Shown: one piece after another, positions 1 through 8,000 of the stretch
How positions within the stretch are numbered: position 1 is the first letter of the stretch
Layout of the letters: every line of letters begins with the position of its first letter
From: Olsenella sp. An188
GTDB lineage: Bacteria; Actinomycetota; Coriobacteriia; Coriobacteriales; Atopobiaceae
Assembly (NCBI RefSeq): GCF_002160255.1
Contig: NZ_NFKF01000002.1
Span: 124,001 to 188,000 of the forward strand
DNA: 64,000 bases
Reading direction: 5' to 3'
Notes under the pieces: model-generated
Told to the model about the DNA's origin: nothing
The model's database searches: none
What the model saw: the letters and a program-made list of their open reading frames with translations, nothing else
Translations under genes and position numbers: made by a program

Positions 1-185
1 GCGAGGAGGTCATGGCCATAGGGGACAACTCCAACGACGTGCCCATGCTACGCGCGGCCGGGATCGGCGTGGCGGTGGCCAACGCGAGCGAGGAGGCCCG
101 CGCCGCCGCGGGCTACGTCTGCGAGGCGGACAACGACGCCGGCGGGGTCGCCGAGGCCATCGAGCGCTTCGTGCTCGGCGCGTAG
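1..185 (+). CDS. HAD-superfamily phosphatase, Cof type (C-terminal fragment)
   Basis: Only the last 60 codons lie in the window; the reading frame enters at base 3 and stops at a TAG. The fragment opens with the HAD motif IV signature GDNSNDVPML, in which the two Asp residues bind Mg2+. It then reads GIGVAVANASEEARAAAGYV, typical of the end of Cof-like sugar-phosphate or flavin-phosphate phosphatases. The cap domain and the nucleophile are outside the window, so the substrate cannot be predicted. A second Cof-like HAD protein is encoded near 57 kb. Confidence 0.85.
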   Translation, partial: EEVMAIGDNSNDVPMLRAAGIGVAVANASEEARAAAGYVCEADNDAGGVAEAIERFVLGA

Positions 186-267
186 GGCGCCGCCGGGGAC
201 GGGGGTCGGCCCGCCGCCGCACCGTGATACGATGGTCCCACGAGCCGAGCACAGGGCGGTGATTCCC

Positions 268-609
268 ATGCAGGAGGGCGTTTTGCGACAGGTGGGCGCG
301 GACCTCGTCGGGACGGCGGGCTCTCTTGCCCTTGCCCTCCTCGTTGGCACCGGGGCCCCGTGGGGCCTCGAGGTCGTCGCCGTCCCGCTGCTCGGGATGG
401 CCCTCATGTACTGCTTCCGCCGCTTCGCGGCCCGTCAGGCGGCCACGCTGCACGGCGCGCTCGCCCAGAGCTTCCTGGGCTTCTACCTCGTGCACGTGAC
501 GGGAAGCCTCGCGGGGACGGAGGCGGCGCTTCTCGCAGGCGCCCTCTTCTGCCTGGGCGTCGCCGCCTTCCGGGCGTGGGCGGGGCGCCCCGCCCGCAGG
601 TCGTCCTGA
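268..609 (+). CDS. Small hypothetical membrane protein
   Basis: I do not recognise this family. The 113-residue product has about three hydrophobic segments (around residues 14-30, 35-50 and 75-103), a short basic loop between the second and third containing FRRFAAR, and a basic C-terminus, so it is probably an integral membrane protein. The ATG at 268 is preceded by GGGCGG about eight bases upstream. An ATG at 232 in the same frame would add 12 residues but overlaps a TACGAT element that could be a -10 box. It ends nine bases before the 3' end of the convergent nudC gene. Confidence 0.55.
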   Translation: MQEGVLRQVGADLVGTAGSLALALLVGTGAPWGLEVVAVPLLGMALMYCFRRFAARQAATLHGALAQSFLGFYLVHVTGSLAGTEAALLAGALFCLGVAAFRAWAGRPARRSS

Positions 610-617
610 CGACCGGC

Positions 618-1517
618 CTACTCCCAGGCGGCGCGGCCCATCGTGCGGAAGCGCTCGATCATCTCGCCGGTGAGGCTCGCGCGGTCGCCCACGCGCTCGA
701 GCGGCATCTCGGAGCGCGTGAACCAGCGCGCCTCCTTGAGCTCGGAGTGGTCCACGGCCAGCTCGGACGACCCGTCCACCTCGCACCAGAAGCCGACCAT
801 GAGGGTGTCGGTGAAGCTCCACGGCTGGCTCTTGTAGAAGCGCAGGTTCTTGACGGAGAGCCCCACCTCCTCCATCACCTCGCGGCGCACGGTGTCCTCG
901 AGCGGCTCGCCGATCTCGGTGAAGCCGGCCACGAGCGCCCAGAGCGCGGTGGTGCGGCCGGCGTAGCGCGTGAGCACCACGGCGTCGTCGGCGGGGTCGT
1001 CGCCCAGCCGCACGACGGCGCAGATGACGCCCGGGCAGATCTTGGGGTAGACGATCCGCGCGCACTCCGGGCACACGATCTCGCGGCTCGCCGGCGCGAG
1101 CTCGGTCGGCGCGCCGCAGCGGCCGCAGTAGCGGTTCTCGCGGTACCAGCGGTCCAGCTGGGATGCGGTGGCGGCGGCAAAGAGCAGGTGCGCGGGCTCG
1201 GCGCGGCGCAGCCAGTTGACGGACTCGTAGGCAAAGCCGGCCGGCGCGGCCACGCGCTCGTCGAGCGCCAGGAAGAAGCGCTCCTCCCCCAGCGAGAAGA
1301 GATAGGTCGCCTGCGTGGGGCGCCGGGCGTAGTCCGCCGCGCGGGGCAGCTCGATGACCTCGCCGGAGTCCCCCGCGTCGGCGTCGGTGCCGCCCACGTG
1401 GGTCACGCGCGTGAGGCACCCCCCGGCAAAGAAGTGCAGCAGGTAGTCGGAGTCGGCCGGCTCGTTCGGCTCGAAGTGGTTGTCGAAGGCGTGTCCCGCA
1501 CCAAGGTCCTGGATCAT
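618..1517 (-). CDS. nudC: NAD+ diphosphatase / RNA decapping Nudix hydrolase
   Basis: NudC hydrolyses NAD(H) to NMN(H) and AMP and in other bacteria removes NAD caps from RNA 5' ends. The 299-residue product has the complete family architecture. An N-terminal domain is followed by a zinc ribbon with Cys131, Cys134, Cys149 and Cys152. The Nudix box spans 198-220 with R212, E213, E216 and E217. The NudC-specific SQPWSF motif at 230-235 is the dinucleotide-specificity determinant. The ATG at 1517 is chosen because AAAGGGGACGG precedes it closely. An upstream in-frame ATG at 1658 would add 47 arginine-rich residues encoded by an intergenic repeat and is rejected. Confidence 0.93.
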   Translation of the reverse strand: MIQDLGAGHAFDNHFEPNEPADSDYLLHFFAGGCLTRVTHVGGTDADAGDSGEVIELPRAADYARRPTQATYLFSLGEERFFLALDERVAAPAGFAYESVNWLRRAEPAHLLFAAATASQLDRWYRENRYCGRCGAPTELAPASREIVCPECARIVYPKICPGVICAVVRLGDDPADDAVVLTRYAGRTTALWALVAGFTEIGEPLEDTVRREVMEEVGLSVKNLRFYKSQPWSFTDTLMVGFWCEVDGSSELAVDHSELKEARWFTRSEMPLERVGDRASLTGEMIERFRTMGRAAWE

Positions 1518-1580
1518 TCCGTCCCCTTTTCGTCCGCGTCCCCCGCGGCGCGCGAGTTCCGGACGCTTTCGCCCGCCAAA

Positions 1581-1662
1581 CCGTCCGCAAGCCGCACGCG
1601 CCACCAGCACGTGCAGGTTACGGACGCTCCAGCCCGTCAGAGCGTCCGGAAGCCGCACGTTC
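1581..1662. repeat. REP-like palindromic repeat, copy 1
   Basis: One arm at 1581-1598 (CCGTCCGCAAGCCGCACG) pairs imperfectly with the opposite arm at 1608-1626 (CACGTGCAGGTTACGGACG). A further left arm at 1642-1662 runs directly into TTCTTCTCGCC. The same family is present as two cleaner hairpins at 54929-55031. This copy lies between nudC and the DMT exporter and overlaps the last codons of the latter. Confidence 0.7.
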
Positions 1663-2562
1663 TTCTCGCCTGCCGGCCCGGCCGCTCAAGAGCTCGCTCA
1701 CGAGCACCGCGACGAAGATCGTCCCAAAGCCCACGGCGATCCTCGGCGTCACGAGCTCGTCGTAGAAGAGCACGCTCGCCACGACGGCAAAGACGCTCTC
1801 GAGCGACAGCAGCAGCGACGCCTGCGCCGGCGGCACGTGCGCCTGGCCGAGGTTCTGCAGCACCATGCACACGCACGAGGAGAGCAGCACGAGGTAGGCG
1901 AGCGAGGCCCACACGTCCGGGCTCGCAAAGACCTCGGGCGCCGGGGGCCGCTCGAGGACGAGCGCCGTGCCAAAGGCCACGAGCGCGCTGACCGCGAGCT
2001 GCACCACCGTGAGCGTCATGACGTCGTGGGCGGACGAGAAGCGCGCCACGAGCACGATGTGCACCGCGAAGAGCACCGCCGCGACGAGCGTCATCCAGTC
2101 GCCGCGGCTCATGTCGAGCGAGAGGTCGTCGCCGAGCGCCACGAGGCCCACGCCCACGATGGCGAGAAGGGCGGCGATCACGTTGTTGCCCCCGGGGCGC
2201 CGGCGCGTGACCACCCAGTTGATGAACGGGGTCATCACGCAGTAGGTGGCGGTGAGAAAGGCGTTGCGCCCGTGCGTGGTGTCGTCGAGCCCGAGGTTCT
2301 GCACCACGAACGCCGCGCCCGAGGCCAGGCCAAGGACGGCGCCCATGAGCAGGTGGCTGGCGTCCAGGTTGTCGCGTAGCGTGCGCCAGAAGAGCGCCCC
2401 CACGATCACCGCGGAGGCGGCGAAGCGGATGCCCATGAGCCACGCCGGGGGTATCACGTCGAGCGTGTCCTTCATCACGACGAACGAGCCGCCCCAGATG
2501 GCCGCGCACGCGGCCAGGGCGAGCTTCCAGACTCCGACGGGTATGTTCCTCCTGCTGCTCAC
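1618..2562 (-). CDS. DMT-superfamily (EamA) transporter
   Basis: The 314-residue protein has about ten hydrophobic helices arranged as two EamA repeats. The first repeat begins LALAACAAIWGGSFVVMKDTL, the classic EamA opening, and the second follows around residue 155. Family members export metabolites or amino acids; nothing here identifies the substrate. The extreme C-terminus (about 18 hydrophilic residues rich in Arg and Ser) is encoded by the REP-like repeat at 1618-1662, so the natural stop may have been lost when the repeat inserted. The ATG at 2562 lies close to GATTATAGC on the upstream side, a plausible -10 region. Confidence 0.85.
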   Translation of the reverse strand: MSSRRNIPVGVWKLALAACAAIWGGSFVVMKDTLDVIPPAWLMGIRFAASAVIVGALFWRTLRDNLDASHLLMGAVLGLASGAAFVVQNLGLDDTTHGRNAFLTATYCVMTPFINWVVTRRRPGGNNVIAALLAIVGVGLVALGDDLSLDMSRGDWMTLVAAVLFAVHIVLVARFSSAHDVMTLTVVQLAVSALVAFGTALVLERPPAPEVFASPDVWASLAYLVLLSSCVCMVLQNLGQAHVPPAQASLLLSLESVFAVVASVLFYDELVTPRIAVGFGTIFVAVLVSELLSGRAGRREERAASGRSDGLERP

Positions 2563-2785
2563 GGGGCGCGATTATAGCAGCTCGCCGCCTCCGTGCGTCG
2601 GGTGGGGCTCCGGGGCGCGTCCGAGGCCAGATTCATGCCACTCCGCCCTTCTCGCCGACGCGTTTTGCCGTAAACTTAGAGACGGGCTGGCCGTTTTGGC
2701 CGCCGCATGGCTCTGACCGGCCTGAGGGGGTCGGTTCGTTCGCGTCGGCGCTCGCCGGCAAGGGAATTCTGGAGAGGAGCATTAC

Positions 2786-3520
2786 ATGCAGTATTCCGCA
2801 GAAGTCGAGAATATGTGCCCCGTCGCCAAGGGCGCATATCACGGCCCCGCGCCCATCCCCGAGGAGGGCAAGTGGGTCCAGGCCAAGGAGATCTCTGACA
2901 TCTCCGGCCTCACGCACGGTGTGGGCTGGTGCGCGCCCCAGCAGGGTGCCTGCAAGCTCACCCTCAACATCAAGGAGGGCGTCATCGAGGAGTGCCTCGT
3001 CGAGACCCTCGGCTGCTCGGGCATGACCCACTCCGCGGCCATGGCCTCCGAGATCCTCCCGGGCAAGACCATCCTCGAGGCCCTCAACACCGACCTCGTC
3101 TGCGACGCCATCAACGTCGCCATGCGCGAGCTGTTCCTCCAGATCGTCTACGGCCGCTCCCAGACCGCCTTCTCCGAGGACGGCCTGCCCGTCGGCGCCT
3201 CCCTCGACGACCTCGGCAAGGGCCTGCGCTCCCAGGTCGGCACCATGTTCGGCACCAAGGTCAAGGGCGCCCGCTACCTCGAGCTCGCCCAGGGCTACGT
3301 CACCCGCATGGCGCTCAACGACAAGAACGAGATCGTGGCCTTCGAGTTCCTGAACCTCGGCAAGTTCACCGACGCCCTCAAGAACGGCACGTCCCCCGAG
3401 GATGCCATCGCCGGCGCCATGGGCCACTACGGCCAGTGGGACAACGCCGCCAAGTACATCGACCCGCGCACGGACGAGGAGACCCACACGGTCGCCAACG
3501 TCTTCCCCGTTCACGAGTAG
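2786..3520 (+). CDS. NifU-like iron-sulfur scaffold-related protein (partner of GGGtGRT protein)
   Basis: The 244-residue protein resembles the NifU/IscU scaffold fold. A Cys-containing segment (GWCAPQQGACKLTL), the motif VETLGCSGMTHSAAMASEIL and a later SLDDLGKGLRSQVG segment match the family annotated as iron-sulfur cluster assembly scaffold protein. That family is found next to GGGtGRT proteins in anaerobes. The start is well supported by GGAGAGGAG seven bases upstream of the ATG. The next gene begins 18 bases after the stop, so the two form an operon. Its biochemical role is not established as far as I know; Fe-S or metal handling is inferred from the fold and conserved cysteines. Confidence 0.85.
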   Translation: MQYSAEVENMCPVAKGAYHGPAPIPEEGKWVQAKEISDISGLTHGVGWCAPQQGACKLTLNIKEGVIEECLVETLGCSGMTHSAAMASEILPGKTILEALNTDLVCDAINVAMRELFLQIVYGRSQTAFSEDGLPVGASLDDLGKGLRSQVGTMFGTKVKGARYLELAQGYVTRMALNDKNEIVAFEFLNLGKFTDALKNGTSPEDAIAGAMGHYGQWDNAAKYIDPRTDEETHTVANVFPVHE

Positions 3521-3538
3521 AAAGGGAGGGAAAACCAA

Positions 3539-4543
3539 ATGGCAGTTTCGTTTGAGGGCTATGAGCGCCGCATCGACAAGATCAACAAGGTGCTCGCTGA
3601 GAACGGCATCTCCTCCCTCGAGGAGGCCGAGCAGATCTGCCTCGACAAGGGCGTGAACCCGCGCGAGATCGTCGAGGGCGTCCAGTCCATCGCGTTCGAG
3701 AACGCCAAGTGGGCCTACGTCTGCGGCTGCGCCATCGCCATCAAGAAGGGCGCCAAGAGCGCCTCTGAGGCCGCTTCCATGATCGGCGAGGGCCTGCAGG
3801 CCTTCTGCGTCCCCGGCTCCGTCGCCGAGGACCGCAAGGTCGGCAAGGGCCACGGCGACCTGGGCGCCATGCTGCTGGGCGACGACACCGAGTGCTTCGC
3901 CTTCCTGGCCGGCCACGAGTCCTTCGCGGCCGCCGAGGGCGCCATCGGCATCGCGCTCAACGCCAACAAGGCCCGCAAGAAGCCGCTGCGCGTCATCCTG
4001 AACGGCCTCGGCAAGGACGCCGCCCAGATCATCGCCCGCATCAACGGCTTCACCTACGTGAAGACCCAGTTCGACTACTTCACGAGCGAGCTCAAGGTCG
4101 TGGAGACCATCCCGTACTCCGACGGCCCGCGTGCCGCGGTCAACTGCTACGGCGCCGACGACGTCCGCGAGGGCGTTGCCATCATGTGGCACGAGAACGT
4201 GGACATCTCCATCACCGGCAACTCCACCAACCCCACGCGCTTCCAGCACCCCGTTGCTGGCACCTACTTCAAGGAGCGCGTGCTCGCTGGCAAGAAGTAC
4301 TTCTCCGTGGCCTCCGGCGGCGGCACCGGCCGCACGCTGCACCCGGACAACATGGCTGCCGGCCCCGCCTCCTACGGCATGACCGACACCATGGGCCGCA
4401 TGCACTCCAGCGCCCAGTTCGCCGGCTCCTCCTCGGTGCCCGCGCACGTCGACATGATGGGCCTCATCGGCATGGGCAACAACCCCATGGTCGGTGCGAC
4501 CGTCGCCTGCGCCGTTGCCGTCAACGCCGCGCTCAACGGCTAG
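3539..4543 (+). CDS. GGGtGRT protein
   Basis: The family is named after the motif seen here as GGGTGRTLHPDN in the C-terminal third, followed by SSAQFAGSSSVPAHVDMMGL and a hydrophobic C-terminus with GMGNNPMVGATVACAVAV. The product is 334 residues. The N-terminal third carries CGCAIAIKKGAKSA. No characterised biochemical function is known to me. Its fixed pairing with the NifU-like gene upstream suggests a two-component unit. The start ATG at 3539 has GGGAGGG about eight bases upstream. Codon use is strongly biased to GC-ending codons of highly expressed genes (AAG, CTC, GTC, ATC), suggesting an abundant protein. A strong terminator follows. Confidence 0.9.
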   Translation: MAVSFEGYERRIDKINKVLAENGISSLEEAEQICLDKGVNPREIVEGVQSIAFENAKWAYVCGCAIAIKKGAKSASEAASMIGEGLQAFCVPGSVAEDRKVGKGHGDLGAMLLGDDTECFAFLAGHESFAAAEGAIGIALNANKARKKPLRVILNGLGKDAAQIIARINGFTYVKTQFDYFTSELKVVETIPYSDGPRAAVNCYGADDVREGVAIMWHENVDISITGNSTNPTRFQHPVAGTYFKERVLAGKKYFSVASGGGTGRTLHPDNMAAGPASYGMTDTMGRMHSSAQFAGSSSVPAHVDMMGLIGMGNNPMVGATVACAVAVNAALNG

Positions 4544-4566
4544 GACCGAGCCTCACAGGCACCTTC

Positions 4567-4604
4567 GGGGCCGTCACCCTCTGGGGTGGCGGCCCCTTCT
4601 CTTG
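4567..4604 (+). terminator. Rho-independent terminator after GGGtGRT gene
   Basis: The inverted repeat GGGGCCGTCACCC / GGGGTGGCGGCCCC (one mismatch) closes a three-base loop and is followed by TTCTCTTGT. It lies 23 bases after the stop codon of the GGGtGRT gene on the plus strand. Confidence 0.85.
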
Positions 4605-4643
4605 TGGCGACGCCGCACCGTCCTTCTCGCCCCGCCCGACCGC

Positions 4644-4667
4644 ACAAATCCCAAATTGTGCGGCCGC
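4644..4667. repeat. Short palindrome CCGCACAA / TTGTGCGG
   Basis: Eight-base arms around a short A/C-rich loop in the gap between the GGGtGRT operon and the DUF1893 gene. A similar TGTGCGG hairpin lies at 19232-19293. It may be a minor terminator or a member of a dispersed repeat family; no regulator can be assigned. Confidence 0.35.
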
Positions 4668-4749
4668 CAGGCATCCGGCGCATAAGGCACAACGTCGGTC
4701 ACATATCACCCGGGGAGCCTCTTTTTCTACGTGAGTGGGCGTATACAAT

Positions 4750-4796
4750 CGGTGAACGGTAGCTGATTTTGTCCGAGAACGTTCCCGTTCACGCCG
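4750..4796. promoter_or_regulatory. Inverted repeat GTGAACGG...CCGTTCAC upstream of the DUF1893 gene
   Basis: Perfect eight-base arms (GTGAACGG and CCGTTCAC) are separated by about 24 bases. The right arm lies about 70 bases before the ATG and just upstream of TGATAAT, a plausible -10 element. This could be an operator or a leader hairpin; no matching regulator is known from the window. Confidence 0.3.
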
Positions 4797-4862
4797 GCGC
4801 GCCTTCCCAGATGTGATAATCTCCCACTTGGTCTGCATTCAACCGAGAGGGAGGACTGCCCC

Positions 4863-5321
4863 ATGAGCCCCTGCTGCTCCATGACCTCAAGTGCCGCCGA
4901 CCTTGACCTCGCCCGCGCCCTGCTCATCGCCAACAAGGACGCCACCTGCGTCGCCGTGCGCGGCGAGGAGATCCACGTCATCACCGAGAGCGGCGTCAAG
5001 CCCCTGCTCAAGATGGTCATGGACGGTCACAGCCTCAAGGGCTTCTCCGTTGCCGACAAGGTCGTTGGCAAGGCCCCAGCGCTGCTCTACGCGGTCCTCG
5101 GCCCCAACGCGGTCTTCTCCCCCGTCATGTCCTGGACCGGTCGCGCGGTTCTTCTCGCCGCTGGCATCGCCACGAGCTACGACCAGCTCGTCCCCCACAT
5201 CCAGAACCGCGCCAAGACCGGCCAGTGCCCCATGGACGCCTCCGTCCAGGGCGTCTTTGACCCCTACGAGGCGGTCGGCGTGCTCGAGTCGCGCGCCGCT
5301 CAGATGGACATCAGCCTCTAG
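4863..5321 (+). CDS. DUF1893 domain protein
   Basis: The 152-residue protein matches the DUF1893 family. It shows LDLARALLIANKDATCVAV, then ESGVKPLLKMV, then the signature SVADKVVGKAPALLYAVLG, and near the end IQNRAKTGQCPMD with a conserved Cys. The family is small, cytosolic and of unknown biochemical function; its conserved Lys, Cys and Asp residues resemble deaminase-like proteins (family-level inference). The start ATG at 4863 is preceded by GAGAGGGAGGAC. The N-terminus contains an extra CC pair (MSPCCSMTSS) not needed for the domain. Confidence 0.85.
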   Translation: MSPCCSMTSSAADLDLARALLIANKDATCVAVRGEEIHVITESGVKPLLKMVMDGHSLKGFSVADKVVGKAPALLYAVLGPNAVFSPVMSWTGRAVLLAAGIATSYDQLVPHIQNRAKTGQCPMDASVQGVFDPYEAVGVLESRAAQMDISL

Positions 5322-5335
5322 GTCTCTCGCACCTA

Positions 5336-5388
5336 ACGCCAAGCGCCACGTTCCGCTCGCCCGGCGAGAAAAACGTGGCGCTTTTTCA
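5336..5388 (+). terminator. Rho-independent terminator after DUF1893 gene
   Basis: The arms AAGCGCCACGTT and AACGTGGCGCTT are perfectly complementary and are followed by TTTTC. The loop contains GGCGAGAAA, a one-base variant of the dispersed GCGAGAAG word. Confidence 0.85.
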
Positions 5389-5412
5389 TGCCCATGAACG
5401 GGGTGCTCCGCC

Positions 5413-5706
5413 CTAGAGGATGTTCCAGATGGCGAGAAGGGCCAGAATCACCAGGCCGAGAAACACGACGTAGACAAGACCCACCAGCAGCCCCGCCTTG
5501 AGCGCCCCGAGCGCCATCCAGAGGCGCTCGGTGGTGGTGAACCTTACGTCGGGCTCGCGGCGGCGCGCGGGGGCCTCGGCGCGAGGACCCTCGCGGCGCG
5601 GCGGCCTCCCGGCGCCAAAGAGCGACGGCCGCTCAACGCCGCTCATGTCGGCGATGACGCGGCCGTCGTCCTCGAAGTCGTCCTTGCGCGTTTCGCGGCG
5701 ACCCAA
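5413..5706 (-). CDS. Small single-pass membrane protein, distal gene of the opp operon
   Basis: A 97-codon frame begins at a TTG (5706) ten bases after the oppF stop, with GGAAG upstream; an in-frame ATG at 5646 would give 77 residues. The N-terminal 60 residues are strongly charged (RETRKDDFEDDGR, then RREGPRAEAPARRREPD). The C-terminal 35 residues form one long hydrophobic segment ending AIWNIL, so the protein is probably tail-anchored. I do not recognise the family. Position suggests co-transcription with the peptide transporter, but no functional link is shown. Confidence 0.5.
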   Translation of the reverse strand: MGRRETRKDDFEDDGRVIADMSGVERPSLFGAGRPPRREGPRAEAPARRREPDVRFTTTERLWMALGALKAGLLVGLVYVVFLGLVILALLAIWNIL

Positions 5707-5717
5707 GGCTCGCTTCC

Positions 5718-6752
5718 CTACTCGTCGTAGAGGTGGCAGGACACGAAGTGACCCGGCTCGAGCTCGCGCTGCTCGGGCACGACTTCGCGGCAGCAGTCCT
5801 TGGCAAACGGGCAGCGGGTGTGGAACTTGCAGCCCTTGGGGGGGTTGGCCGGCGAGGGGATGGAGCCCTCGAGCACGATGCGGTTCTGCTTGGCCTTGGG
5901 GTCCGGGATGGGAATGGCCGAGAAGAGCGCCTTCGTGTACGGGTGCAGCGGGTTGCGGAAGATGTCGGAGGTGTAGCCGTACTCGACCATGCCGCCGAGG
6001 TACATGACGCCCACCGCGTCGGAGATGTGCTCGACGACGGAAAGGTCGTGGCTGATGAAGAGGTAGGTGAGCCCACGCTCCTCCTGCAGGTCGTGCAGGA
6101 GGTTGATGATCTGGGCCTGGATGGAGACGTCGAGGGCTGAGACGGGCTCGTCGCAGACGATGAACTCGGGGTTGAGCGCGAGCGCGCGGGCGATGCAGAT
6201 GCGCTGGCGCTGGCCGCCGGAGAACTCGTGCGGGTAGCGCATCTTGTGGTACGGCTGCAGGCCGCACTCCTCCATCACGTGGTCGATGTAGCCGTCGAGC
6301 TCGTTTTTGGGCACGAGGTTGTGCTCGCGCACGGCCTCGCCGACGATCTCTGAGATCGGCAGGCGCGGGCTGAGGCTCGAGTACGGGTCCTGGAAGATGA
6401 TCTGCATCTTGGTGCGCAGCTCGTGCATCTCCTTGTGGCTGAGGTCATAGACCTCGCGCCCGTTGAAGAGCACCTGACCGCCGGTCTTCTCGCCGGCGAG
6501 GCGAAGGATCGTGCGGCCGGTGGTGGACTTGCCGCAGCCGGACTCGCCGACGAGGCCCATCGTGTGGCCACGGCGAAGCTTGAAGGAGACGCCGTCGACG
6601 GCCTTGACGAAGCCCTGCACGCGGTTGAGCATGCCGCCCTTGATGGGGAAGTACTTCTTGAGATCGTTGACCTCGAGGATGATGTCGTCGGAAGCGGGGG
6701 TGGCGCTCGCCTTGGCGGCCTGGGCCTCCGCAGTGGTGTTCGTGGAAGTCAT
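5718..6752 (-). CDS. oppF: Oligopeptide ABC transporter ATP-binding protein OppF
   Basis: One of the two ATPases that power peptide import at the inner face of the membrane. The 344-residue protein has Walker [10 protein letters not shown] at 69-77, a Q-loop ([13 protein letters not shown]), the ABC signature SGGQRQR at 178-184 and Walker B FIVCDEP at 197-203. The switch His is in FISHDL. The C-terminal oligopeptide/dipeptide transporter extension has the Cys-rich segment [14 protein letters not shown]. About 22 Ala/Thr-rich residues precede the domain. The ATG lies two bases after the oppD stop, with GGGGGAGGG inside oppD serving as ribosome binding site. Confidence 0.95.
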   Translation of the reverse strand: MTSTNTTAEAQAAKASATPASDDIILEVNDLKKYFPIKGGMLNRVQGFVKAVDGVSFKLRRGHTMGLVGESGCGKSTTGRTILRLAGEKTGGQVLFNGREVYDLSHKEMHELRTKMQIIFQDPYSSLSPRLPISEIVGEAVREHNLVPKNELDGYIDHVMEECGLQPYHKMRYPHEFSGGQRQRICIARALALNPEFIVCDEPVSALDVSIQAQIINLLHDLQEERGLTYLFISHDLSVVEHISDAVGVMYLGGMVEYGYTSDIFRNPLHPYTKALFSAIPIPDPKAKQNRIVLEGSIPSPANPPKGCKFHTRCPFAKDCCREVVPEQRELEPGHFVSCHLYDE

Positions 6753-6754
6753 GG

Positions 6755-7981
6755 CTACTTGCCCTCCCCCTCGTTCTCGCCGCTCGCGATGAGCTCGTCG
6801 AGCACGGCCGCGGTCTCGTTTGCGGCGTCGGCCGTCGCGTTGTCATAGTAGCGGTAGCAGCTCACCTCGTGCGTCGGGGAGAGCCTCACCATGTGCGGGT
6901 ACTCGCCCTCGCAGGCGTGCACGCACAGCTCGCAGCGGTCCTTGAAGTAGCAGTAGTTGGGCATGTCGACCGGGTTGGGGACCTTGCCCGGGATGGAGTA
7001 GAGGCGCTCGACCTTCTTGCCCACGACGGGCTTGGAGGCCATGAGGCCGATGGTGTAGGGGTGCGCCGGGTGGTCGAAGATCTCCTCGGCGGTACCCTTC
7101 TCCACGATGCGGCCGGCGTACATGACCACCACGAAGTCGGCCATCTCGGCCACGACGCCCAGGTCGTGGGTGACGAGGATGATCGAGGAGTTGATCTTGT
7201 CCTTGAGGGAGCGCAGGAGGTCGAGGATCTGCGCCTGGATGGTCACGTCGAGGGCCGTGGTGGGCTCGTCCGCGATGATGATGCGCGGGTTGCAGGCGAG
7301 CGCGATGGCGATCATGATGCGCTGGCGCATGCCGCCGGAGAGCTCGTGCGGGTACATCCCGTAGACGCCCTCGGAGTTGGCGATGCCCACGGTCTCGATC
7401 ATCTCGATGGCGCGCGCACGGATCTGCTCCTTGGACCAGTCCTTGCCGTCGTGGAGGGCGATGACCTCCTCGATCTGCTCGCCGACCTTGAAGACGGGAT
7501 TGAGGGAGGTCATGGGCTCCTGGAAGATCATCGAGACCTCGGAGCCGCGGATCTTCTGCATGGCCTCCTCGGGGGCCTTGGTCACGTCGATGGCGTGGTC
7601 GCCGAGGTTGAGGCGGATCGAGCCGCCGGTGACCTGACCCTGCGGGCGCTGCAGGAGCTGGATGAGCGAGAGGCACGTGACGGACTTGCCGCAGCCCGAC
7701 TCGCCCACCACGCCCACGGTCTTGCCGACCGGCACGTCGTAGGTCACGCCGTCAACGGACTTGACCACACCGGTGTCGGTGAAGAAGTAGGTGTGGACGT
7801 CGTCGAACTCGACGGCGTTGGCCGGGTCGCGCATCTCGCAGGCGTACTCGGACGGGTCCACGTTCTTGCGCTTGCGCTGCTTCTCGTAGCCCTGCGTGAT
7901 CCGGCGGTTCTCCTTGGTGATCTTGCGGGACTCGCTGGCGGAAAGGTAGCCCGCCTCGTCCTTCTTCTTGCTTCCAAACAT
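6755..7981 (-). CDS. oppD: Oligopeptide ABC transporter ATP-binding protein OppD
   Basis: The second ATPase of the peptide importer, 408 residues. Walker A GESGCGKS is at 93-100, the signature SGGMRQR at 215-221 and Walker B RIIIADEP at 233-240. The C-terminal [14 protein letters not shown] segment is the cysteine cluster typical of OppD/DppD, which can hold a 4Fe-4S cluster in some homologues. It is longer than usual at both ends. About 55 charged residues (KKKDEAG...KQRKRKN) precede the ABC domain, and an acidic tail follows. AGAGGAGC precedes the ATG. Confidence 0.95.
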   Translation of the reverse strand: MFGSKKKDEAGYLSASESRKITKENRRITQGYEKQRKRKNVDPSEYACEMRDPANAVEFDDVHTYFFTDTGVVKSVDGVTYDVPVGKTVGVVGESGCGKSVTCLSLIQLLQRPQGQVTGGSIRLNLGDHAIDVTKAPEEAMQKIRGSEVSMIFQEPMTSLNPVFKVGEQIEEVIALHDGKDWSKEQIRARAIEMIETVGIANSEGVYGMYPHELSGGMRQRIMIAIALACNPRIIIADEPTTALDVTIQAQILDLLRSLKDKINSSIILVTHDLGVVAEMADFVVVMYAGRIVEKGTAEEIFDHPAHPYTIGLMASKPVVGKKVERLYSIPGKVPNPVDMPNYCYFKDRCELCVHACEGEYPHMVRLSPTHEVSCYRYYDNATADAANETAAVLDELIASGENEGEGK

Positions 7982-8000
7982 GTGGCTGCTCCTCTCTGCC

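Noticed and set aside
1518-1658. N-terminal extension of nudC (47 residues)
   Set aside because: Arginine-rich sequence encoded by the intergenic repeat; the ATG at 1517 has a strong ribosome binding site and begins the family match.
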